Shown here one piece after another: positions 24,588 through 29,981 of a stretch of DNA of 29,981 nt. Source of the DNA: Rhodospirillales bacterium (GTDB lineage: Bacteria; Pseudomonadota; Alphaproteobacteria; Rhodospirillales_A; JACZKS01); the NCBI GenBank assembly GCA_018648445.1, contig JABGRG010000035.1, positions 1 through 29,981 on the forward strand, read 5' to 3'. The notes under the pieces are model-generated. The model was not told where the DNA came from, did not search any database, and saw only the letters and a program-made list of their open reading frames with translations. The translations under genes and the position numbers were made by a program. Within the stretch, counting starts at the first letter, position 1. Each line of letters begins with the position of its first letter.

Positions 24588-24788
24588 AGCCTACCCGCTA
24601 CCAAGCAGCGCGCTGTGGCCGAAATTGTTATAAATTGAACTTACTAATGGCACAGCTAGTTGGATGATTACAGAATTATTATGCCCGTTTTTTTCCCTAT
24701 TCTTGATGTGACGGCTGTGTCAGGCATTTTCCACCCCGTTTGACGCCTTTGGGCGGGGCTTGCATTTTTTTCCCGAAGATCGAACCCA

Positions 24789-25244
24789 TTATCGACGCAG
24801 CTCCAGGCGTTCATGCCAGGCGGCAATGGATTCGTCTGGATAGGCGTCGAAGGTTTTATCTGCCGCATCGGCGTGAACAGGTACCCATGAGGCCTTCGAG
24901 CTCAGCATGAGGTGGGTTCGTTCGGGAGGTGTCGGCAGATCGGTATCAATGGCCGAGGCAAACGGATGAACCAGTTCCGGCCAACGGGAATCCCACACCC
25001 ACAAGCCACTGCCGCAGACATGGCAGAAATGACGCTGGGCCGGGCTGGTTGCCTGGTAAATGGTTATGTTGTTTTTCCCTTCCACCTCCAGCGTATCGGC
25101 ATCACCCGACAGGTTGATGGCAAATCCGCCCCCACCCTGGGTCTTGCGGCAAATCGAACAGTAGCAGTGGTTGAAGGGATAGGGGTGTGGGGATTCAAGG
25201 CAAAAATGAACTGCACCACAATGGCAGGAACCTTTCAGGATCAT
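24789..25244 (-). CDS. GFA-family zinc protein (CENP-V/GFA domain)
   Basis: This 151-residue protein has the GFA zinc-binding pattern: C7-x-C9-G (GSCHCGAVHF), C27-x-C29-xx-C32-R-K (CYCSICRKTQGGGGF) and C74-xx-C77-G (HFCHVCGSGL). The founding member was described as a glutathione-dependent formaldehyde-activating enzyme, but most relatives have no proven reaction and probably bind glutathione adducts. GGGAGA precedes the ATG. It is divergent from the receiver gene downstream on the plus strand and shares no obvious operon. Confidence 0.88.
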   Translation of the reverse strand: MILKGSCHCGAVHFCLESPHPYPFNHCYCSICRKTQGGGGFAINLSGDADTLEVEGKNNITIYQATSPAQRHFCHVCGSGLWVWDSRWPELVHPFASAIDTDLPTPPERTHLMLSSKASWVPVHADAADKTFDAYPDESIAAWHERLELRR

Positions 25245-25441
25245 AGCGGTCTCCCTGAAAAACGGATGAATTTGCTGGCGGTCGACATTCTAATCCTACC
25301 TGCGTTGCAATTGGGTATGGAAAGGAGAGGTTGCCCTCAGTTTCGCATTGACGATAGCAATCAAGGACATCATTTGCAGTCGGTCAGTTGTGGTTGTATC
25401 CTAAATTGGCATTTTAGAACGGTAGGCACGGAGCCGTCTTA

Positions 25442-25858
25442 ATGTTGGAACGTCTCTACGAAATTTGTGGGACCATGCGCGTGCTCGTGATTGATGACGA
25501 AGAAAACATCGTCAATGTCGTGAGCGCCGTCCTTCGGGATTTGAAGGTTAAAACCATTTGGACCGCGGCCGATGGCAACGCGGGGTTGGATATTTTCCGT
25601 CAGGTCCGCAATCAGGTCGATTTGATCATCTGTGACTGGATGATGCCCGGTATGAACGGGCTTGAGTTTTTGGGCCGTATTCGGGAAATCGACTCTTCGG
25701 TTTTGTTTCTTATGTTAACTGCGAAAGCAACGCCCGAGGCGATAACGTCAGCGAAGGTCTCCGGGGTGAACGCTTATGTCATGAAGCCATTCGATCCTCT
25801 CGACTTGAGGAAAAAGGTGCTGGCCCTGGTCAAATCCCGGCATCCGGAACCGCAATGA
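25442..25858 (+). CDS. Single-domain response regulator (CheY-like receiver)
   Basis: This 138-residue receiver alone has acidic D18-D19-E20 (LVIDDEEN), phospho-acceptor D65 (IICDWMMPGMNG), T93 (MLTAKA) and K115 (YVMKPFD), all intact. The start at 25442 has GGAG upstream; an internal ATG at 25475 directly before the receiver core is possible. It is a separate protein from the receiver at 270-665 (different linker and helix 4 region). The next gene on the strand is an unrecognised 346-residue protein with its own promoter. The partner kinase is unknown; the PAS and GAF sensors nearby lack kinase domains. Confidence 0.92.
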   Translation: MLERLYEICGTMRVLVIDDEENIVNVVSAVLRDLKVKTIWTAADGNAGLDIFRQVRNQVDLIICDWMMPGMNGLEFLGRIREIDSSVLFLMLTAKATPEAITSAKVSGVNAYVMKPFDPLDLRKKVLALVKSRHPEPQ

Positions 25859-26056
25859 GTTTTCGCCAGCTTCCTTTATCAAACCGTATTTTGCTGAAAT
25901 ATCGGTAAGGATATAGATCAAACTTCGCGATCCAGTCGGAAAGATAAAATCGGTCGAATTGGTGCAAGGAAAAAAGAAAATATAGATTTCAAAAAGGGAA
26001 AATTTTTCTCTTATTTTTTTCTTTTGAGACAACTTCTTGCATTGCTCCTCAGCCCA

Positions 26057-26085
26057 TTGAATAGTAGACAAATTTGATATACTAT
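26057..26085 (+). promoter_or_regulatory. Sigma-70-like promoter of the 346-residue gene
   Basis: TTGAAT (26057-26062), a 17-nt spacer and TACTAT (26080-26085) lie about 50 nt before the start codon, inside a strongly AT-rich leader (about 25,900-26,090) that contrasts with the GC-rich surroundings. A pronounced A/T run (about 25,970-26,030) just upstream could act as an UP-type or curved-DNA element. Confidence 0.55.
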
Positions 26086-26134
26086 TAAGTGAGGTCTGGT
26101 TTTACTCAGTTACTGGAAGAACTGGAGATCGTGA

Positions 26135-27175
26135 ATGGCGGTCATTTCGGACCACGACCGCGATTCGCTGCACGTGCTTCCTTTGAGCATCATTCCGCTG
26201 GAATCTCATCTGTTCCAGCAGATGCGCATGGTAAAGAACGTCCATCTCGAGAGCGTTGTTGAGCTCTTCGGTGGCGAGGACACGGGTAGCGGACAGATTA
26301 AGGTCGAGGCGTTGGGGTCCGCCTACGACAGCATTCCAAATGCCGATATCGCGATGCTCAACAAGCTTGCGCGGTTGAACTCATACGATGTCTATAGCCT
26401 TCGGATCTTGCTTCGCAAGCAGGGCGTCAACGTTGATGAAGGCGAACTCAGCCTTTCCGAGGGCAAGCAGCGTGAACTGACGCACCATATGCGCACTTTC
26501 ACACGGCCCCTCGTGTCCTTCGTTTATGGCGACGAACTGGCGGCGGACGAAAACGTCGACCTCATGTCACTGTTTAGCCATCCGGATGTCAAACGGGCTA
26601 GGCAAAAACTCGTGGCGCTGTCGGACAAGCTGGGTATTCCTCTCGAGAATGTTCCCAAGTTCTTGGGGGACTACGGTGATATTTTTCTATCGATCTCGTA
26701 TTACCGGCAATCCTTTCTTGGCGTTGTCCCCATTTTGAAGGAATTCCAAGAGTCTATCGAGGAAATCAAAACCAACCGCCTTTTGCAGCATGATCGCAAC
26801 CGTATCGACACATGCATGCGCGTTCGCGGTGTGTTTACCGATATGACGGCGTCCATGCGCCAGCGTATCAAAACATTCGAGTTCGGGTCCCAGAACATAT
26901 GGGTCGATATTGATGCCGCAAAGTTCAGAAAATTCAGTGAACTGGTTCGAAATAACCACACCATGCTTGGCGGCGTATTGTGTGCGTTGTCGTTGAAATT
27001 GGATGCGTGGAGGAAGACGTTCCCGGACCGGCAATTTGGTGGGCCGATGAAACGGGTGGAATTCATTGTCAACGATATGCAGCAGGGACTCGACAAGTTC
27101 CGCAAACCTCGTGTGAGCGGTACGACAATGCCCGGTGCTGCGTCGGTGGAGTTGAGACGAGCCAGGTCCGCGTAA
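26135..27175 (+). CDS. Unrecognised 346-residue cytoplasmic protein
   Basis: I do not recognise this protein. It is soluble, mostly helical by composition, with no signal peptide or membrane segment. Notable parts are an N-terminal half with repeated leucine-rich helices (NSYDVYSLRILLRKQG), a central HPDVKRARQKLVALSDKLGI and a basic, positively charged C-terminal tail (PRVSGTT, then ELRRARSA). No metal or nucleotide motif is evident. It has its own sigma-70-like promoter and a double-hairpin terminator, so it is probably monocistronic and well expressed. It follows a single-domain receiver; a regulatory partnership is possible but not shown. Codon use is like its neighbours, so it is not obviously recent foreign DNA. 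Confidence 0.8.
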   Translation: MAVISDHDRDSLHVLPLSIIPLESHLFQQMRMVKNVHLESVVELFGGEDTGSGQIKVEALGSAYDSIPNADIAMLNKLARLNSYDVYSLRILLRKQGVNVDEGELSLSEGKQRELTHHMRTFTRPLVSFVYGDELAADENVDLMSLFSHPDVKRARQKLVALSDKLGIPLENVPKFLGDYGDIFLSISYYRQSFLGVVPILKEFQESIEEIKTNRLLQHDRNRIDTCMRVRGVFTDMTASMRQRIKTFEFGSQNIWVDIDAAKFRKFSELVRNNHTMLGGVLCALSLKLDAWRKTFPDRQFGGPMKRVEFIVNDMQQGLDKFRKPRVSGTTMPGAASVELRRARSA

Positions 27176-27185
27176 ACCATCGTTC

Positions 27186-27240
27186 GGTAGCGCCCTCCGC
27201 TGCCCATCAAACCCCGGTTCCGAAAGGTGCCGGGGTTTTT
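27186..27240 (+). terminator. Double-hairpin terminator after the 346-residue gene
   Basis: A 7-5-7 dyad GGTAGCG-ccctc-CGCTGCC (27186-27204, one G-U wobble) is followed by the terminator ACCCCGGTTCC-GAAA-GGTGCCGGGG and five Ts (27236-27240). It has the same layout and 5' arm as the element at 21191-21247, with different loop bases. Confidence 0.87.
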
Positions 27241-27293
27241 GTTTGGCCGGGCACGTCGAAGACAAATGCGAATCACTCTTAACAAATGACAAA

Positions 27294-27312
27294 ATGCTCC
27301 TATATGGAGCAT
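27294..27312. promoter_or_regulatory. Operator-like palindrome before the dienelactone hydrolase gene
   Basis: ATGCTCC-TATAT-GGAGCAT is a perfect 7-5-7 palindrome, 28 nt before the ATG at 27341. A weak promoter (TTAACA at 27279-27284, 16 nt, TATATG at 27301-27306) would place the -10 box inside it, the classic position for repression. No regulator gene is adjacent. Confidence 0.55.
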
Positions 27313-27340
27313 CATTCGCTATCAATGGGAAGGCTTCACG

Positions 27341-28093
27341 ATGATGAAACGGATATTTGCGGGCGTGGCGGCGGCGGCGGTCGTCGTTTCGTTCGGCGCC
27401 CATGCGGGCCAATCGGTCGATTACACGGTGGGCGAGGCGTCATTTGAAGGTTACAGCGCCAAGGCCATGGGCGCATCAAAGGGTTTGGTGCTGGTTATCC
27501 ATGATTGGGATGGTTTGACCGATTACGAGGTCAAGCGGGCCGAGATGCTGGCTGATATGGGATACGACGCCTTTGCCGTCGATCTTTACGGAAAGGGCAA
27601 CCGGCCTGCCGATACGGGTGCGAAAAAGGCCGAGACAGCCAAGCTATATGCTGACCGCGAGCTAATGCGTTCGCTAATTTTGGGCGGTCTGGACAAGGCC
27701 CGGAGCTTGGGCGGCGGTGATGCCGTGGTCATGGGTTATTGCTTCGGCGGTGCGGCGGTCCTCGAACTCGCGCGTTCGGGAAAAGCCATGAACGTAAAGG
27801 GATACGCCACCTTCCACGGCGGCCTGTCGACGCCCGAGGGTCAGAGCTATCCGACAGAAACTCCGCCGATTCTAGTCGCTCACGGCGGCGCGGATACGTC
27901 GATCACCATGGATCACGTCGCGGCCCTGTCGAAGGAACTGGAGGCGGCAAAGGTAAATTACGAGGTTCAGGTCTATTCGGGTGCGCCGCATGCCTTCACG
28001 GTTTTCGGATCTAACCGCTACCGGGAACGCGCCGACAGCCAGTCCTGGGGTGCATTCAAGGACTTTCTTGGCTCCTATCTTGTGGGCGGTTGA
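27341..28093 (+). CDS. Exported dienelactone hydrolase family protein
   Basis: This 250-residue alpha/beta hydrolase has a signal peptide (cleavage near A20-H-A22, AHA-GQ), which is unusual because classical dienelactone hydrolase is cytoplasmic. The catalytic triad of the family is visible: nucleophile C134 in GYCFGG, D185 in HGGADTSI and H217 in GAPHAFTVF; HDWDGL at 54-59 is the usual oxyanion-side motif. The family hydrolyses dienelactone in chlorocatechol degradation, but many periplasmic homologues act on other esters. GGAAGG precedes the start. The substrate is unknown; no aromatic ring-cleavage genes are in the window. Confidence 0.88.
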   Translation: MMKRIFAGVAAAAVVVSFGAHAGQSVDYTVGEASFEGYSAKAMGASKGLVLVIHDWDGLTDYEVKRAEMLADMGYDAFAVDLYGKGNRPADTGAKKAETAKLYADRELMRSLILGGLDKARSLGGGDAVVMGYCFGGAAVLELARSGKAMNVKGYATFHGGLSTPEGQSYPTETPPILVAHGGADTSITMDHVAALSKELEAAKVNYEVQVYSGAPHAFTVFGSNRYRERADSQSWGAFKDFLGSYLVGG

Positions 28094-28118
28094 ATATCTC
28101 CAAGACACTTCGGCTTTG

Positions 28119-28156
28119 AAAAAACCCCGGTTCCCGTGAGGAGCCGGTGTTTTTTT
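28119..28156. terminator. Bidirectional terminator between convergent genes
   Basis: A-run, 5' arm CCCCGGTTCC, loop CGTGA, 3' arm GGAGCCGG, then T7 (28150-28156). The A-run before the stem becomes a T-run on the other strand, so it serves both the hydrolase gene on the plus strand and the TauE/SafE gene on the minus strand. The 5' arm is the same as in the other terminators of this window, but the 7-5-7 dyad is absent. Confidence 0.88.
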
Positions 28157-28183
28157 GACCTCCGGTGGCTCCAGGCAAATGGG

Positions 28184-28924
28184 TCATATCAAGGCTTTCC
28201 AAATGACGGCCAACGCAGAAGCGGCACTTATACCCAGCACCAGTTTGCGGAACCGGCGATCAACAAACGAGGTCAGATATTTGGAAATCCACGTCCCCGC
28301 CAACAAAGCGGGGGTCAAGACGATGGCCAGCATGACGTGGTCCAAACGCAATTGGCCAAACCAGCCCAGCGCGGAAAGCGAGATAACTGTCCCCAGGGCG
28401 AAGAATGCATTCAGGGTCGCGCGAACTTTCGGGCCGGGGCTATGCTGATAAACGATGCCCATGGGCGGCGCCCCGACAGACGTTATGGTCCCCATGAACC
28501 CCGAAGCGCTTCCCGCCAGCAATAACATTTTGGGACTAGGCGACACCTTCCACTTGCCAAGGCTAAGACCGATAGCGAGCAGGATCAGGGTGGCGAATAA
28601 CAATGAAAACGCCGCATTACTGGCGACGTAAAACAGCACCAACCCCGCAGCAACTGCGCCGACCATCCTCCCGAACAGGGCCACGCCCAGGTCCCCTACG
28701 GCGACTTCCCGCCACCCCCTGAGGGAACTCAGAACGGCTACCGCCATTCCCATGATGAGGATGGGTACCGGAACAAAATCGGTATGGATCAAAAGCAAAA
28801 GGGGTGCTGCCACCTGACCGAACCCCATTCCGACCGTGCTTTGAACAATGGCGGCGACGAAGACGACGCCAAACGCCAGGGCATAGGCCCACGGGGCGAT
28901 TTCAGGATAAACGGGGAATGTCAT
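28184..28924 (-). CDS. TauE/SafE (TSUP) family membrane permease
   Basis: This 246-residue polytopic protein has about seven to eight hydrophobic segments. Two-fold family features are seen: an N-terminal GMGFGQVAAPLLLL segment and a C-terminal copy around GFMGTITSVGAPPMGIVY, both typical of TSUP permeases. The family exports or imports sulfite, sulfonates, sulfoacetate or other organic anions. The substrate here is not indicated by neighbours: an exported hydrolase is convergent, and an unknown gene lies upstream on the same strand. Length is normal for the family. Confidence 0.88.
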   Translation of the reverse strand: MTFPVYPEIAPWAYALAFGVVFVAAIVQSTVGMGFGQVAAPLLLLIHTDFVPVPILIMGMAVAVLSSLRGWREVAVGDLGVALFGRMVGAVAAGLVLFYVASNAAFSLLFATLILLAIGLSLGKWKVSPSPKMLLLAGSASGFMGTITSVGAPPMGIVYQHSPGPKVRATLNAFFALGTVISLSALGWFGQLRLDHVMLAIVLTPALLAGTWISKYLTSFVDRRFRKLVLGISAASALAVIWKALI

Positions 28925-28978
28925 CTATTGCTCTTCGGATTCAGCCGTTTCTCTCGGGTCTAACGATCAAACGCTACC

Positions 28979-29509
28979 TTAACCGAGTTGCAATAGCTGC
29001 GGGGCGCAATCAATCACTTCGTTCAGGATTTTTTCGGCGGAAACTCGCCGTTTGAGGATCACGCCGCTAACCAGGGCCTCGTACCTATCATCCTTTAGAA
29101 CTTTGTCGGCTTCGTAGAGGGTTCGGAGTTCATCCACGAAAATATACTTGGTGCCGATCGGCAGGAACTCCTTGGTGGCGAGAATGCCCAGATATTTCAA
29201 CGCGCCGTCCAGCAGGATCGACCACACGGCAACCGTCAATTCGTCGAATTTTTCATGCAGCGCCGTTCGCTTGGGCTCTTCGACCCGGGTCAGGTGCCGT
29301 TCGATAATGATCAGGAACGAAAGACACTCGCCGACGGCTTCCCGGAAATGCTGGTAATCCTTAAACTGGATTTCGTCTGAAGTGTCCTCGGTTTCCGTCG
29401 TCAAATTGTGGACGTCCGAAATTTTGGTGAGCAGGATGTCGAGGAACTTCTCGGCTTCCTTTCCCGAAGTCGTTATTTCGCCCTTCTTGTTTTTCTTTGG
29501 GCCGTCCAT
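28979..29509 (-). CDS. Unrecognised 176-residue helical protein
   Basis: I do not recognise this protein. It is soluble and helix-rich, with no signal peptide or transmembrane segment: a Lys-rich N-terminus (DGPKKNKKGE), then FLDILLTKISDV, FREAVGECLSFLIIIERHL, VAVWSILLDGALKYLGI and ILKRRVSAEKILNEVI. The start at 29509 has GAGGG upstream; a longer frame from 29557 lacks support. It lies between a TSUP permease gene and the gene of a tail-anchored coiled-coil protein on the same strand, with gaps of about 55 and 84 nt. No function is offered. Confidence 0.72.
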   Translation of the reverse strand: MDGPKKNKKGEITTSGKEAEKFLDILLTKISDVHNLTTETEDTSDEIQFKDYQHFREAVGECLSFLIIIERHLTRVEEPKRTALHEKFDELTVAVWSILLDGALKYLGILATKEFLPIGTKYIFVDELRTLYEADKVLKDDRYEALVSGVILKRRVSAEKILNEVIDCAPQLLQLG

Positions 29510-29592
29510 TTTTTCCCTCAAAACGGCATCGCATTGGTTTCGTTTATTATTAGGCATGCATGAGGCGATTTAAAGGTGTTTGAAGCGCGTTC

Positions 29593-29981
29593 TCACGCCA
29601 CCTTGGGTTTTCGCGCGGCAAGCACGCCAAGACCGATGACGGCAAGAACCAGCAGCACGCCCAAGACAAGCCGCTGTGTTTCCAGAGACTCGACTGCCGC
29701 TTCATTTTGCGCCGCTTGATCCTGCGCTTTCTCTGTGGCGGCGCGGGCCTCGGCCAGTTGCTTTTCGCTGGTTTTCACCGAGGTCTGCGCCGAGCCCGCT
29801 TTTGCTTCCAGATCGGCCACTTTCTTGAGGGCCACCGAGAGCTTGTCAGTAATCCCGCCCTGCTCCGAAAGCTGCTTTTTCAGCGAGGCGACCAGCCCAC
29901 CCTTGTCCGCCAACTGGCTCGTCAAGGAGCCCAGCAGTCCCTCTTTGTCCGTCAACTGGCCTTGCAGCGATCCCAACAGCC
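29593..29981 (-). CDS. C-terminus of a tail-anchored coiled-coil repeat protein, partial
   Basis: Only the last 129 residues or so are in the window; the frame is open at the right edge, so the N-terminus lies outside. The visible part has at least three 14-residue repeats (for example GSLQGQLTDKEGLL, GSLTSQLADKGGLV and ASLKKQLSEQGGIT), then a coiled coil rich in Lys, Glu and Ala (LKKVADLEAKAG). The final hydrophobic helix (VLGVLLVLAVIGLGVLAA) is followed by a short basic tail, RKPKVA. That is a C-terminal membrane anchor with the coiled coil on one side of the membrane. Function unknown; a structural or tethering role is the natural guess. Confidence 0.75.
   Translation of the reverse strand, partial: LLGSLQGQLTDKEGLLGSLTSQLADKGGLVASLKKQLSEQGGITDKLSVALKKVADLEAKAGSAQTSVKTSEKQLAEARAATEKAQDQAAQNEAAVESLETQRLVLGVLLVLAVIGLGVLAARKPKVA

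Noticed and set aside
24734..24771. GC hairpin (CCCCG/CGGGG) followed by seven Ts as a plus-strand terminator
   Set aside because: No plus-strand gene ends upstream of it, the stem is only five pairs and the T-run is separated from it.

Overview
The window looks like chromosomal DNA of a free-living, metabolically flexible alphaproteobacterium, most like the Rhodospirillales/Magnetospirillum-type lineages. The grounds are a GC-rich, G/C-third-position codon style, GTG and TTG starts, many ABC-transport and amidohydrolase genes, single-domain response regulators and a tail-anchored coiled-coil protein. The taxonomic placement is inference from style; no rRNA or tRNA gene is present.

Region by region. 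(1) 1-2805: on the minus strand a CheY-like receiver followed by an exported TPR protein cut by the window edge; divergently, a membrane-anchored polysaccharide-deacetylase-like protein. (2) 3158-12511: a coherent locus for import and hydrolysis of phosphodiesters. A glycerophosphodiester phosphodiesterase (GDPD) and an RpiR-type regulator are divergent across a dyad-rich promoter. They are followed by a plus-strand operon of an Opp/Dpp-type substrate-binding protein, two ATPases, a second GDPD, an alkaline-phosphatase-superfamily phosphodiesterase and two permeases. The logic (family-5 binding protein, Opp-type transporter and GDPD enzymes) resembles the agrocinopine (acc) system of Ti plasmids rather than the usual Ugp system. 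(3) About 12512-16141: a small AT-richer integrated islet with a P4-type tyrosine integrase, an AlpA-like excisionase, an HTH protein and small unknown ORFs, a 55-bp near-perfect palindrome inside an ORF, and a candidate att dyad at its right end.

(4) 16170-19046: a DapA-superfamily protein lacking the usual catalytic Tyr, divergent from a cytosine-deaminase-like amidohydrolase, then a convergent flavin split-barrel protein. (5) 19156-22079: an Lrp/AsnC regulator divergent from a beta-eliminating lyase whose active-site residues match tyrosine phenol-lyase rather than tryptophanase, then an alpha/beta hydrolase. (6) 22175-25858: signalling genes, namely a GAF protein with a C-terminal Cys-rich module, a winged-helix protein fused to three PAS domains with no kinase, a GFA-family zinc protein and a second single-domain receiver. 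(7) 26135-29981: an unrecognised 346-aa protein behind a good promoter, an exported dienelactone-hydrolase-like protein, a TauE/SafE permease, an unknown 176-aa protein and the C-terminus of a tail-anchored 14-residue-repeat coiled-coil protein.

A recurrent intergenic sequence (a 7-5-7 dyad followed by a GC-rich terminator with a shared 5' arm) occurs after the tyrosine phenol-lyase gene and the 346-aa gene. Its right half also borders the integrated islet, which suggests that the islet's integrase used such a dyad as its target. The window's best candidate for an undescribed system is the phosphodiester-uptake locus; the best unexplained sequence structures are the 55-bp palindrome and the candidate att dyad.
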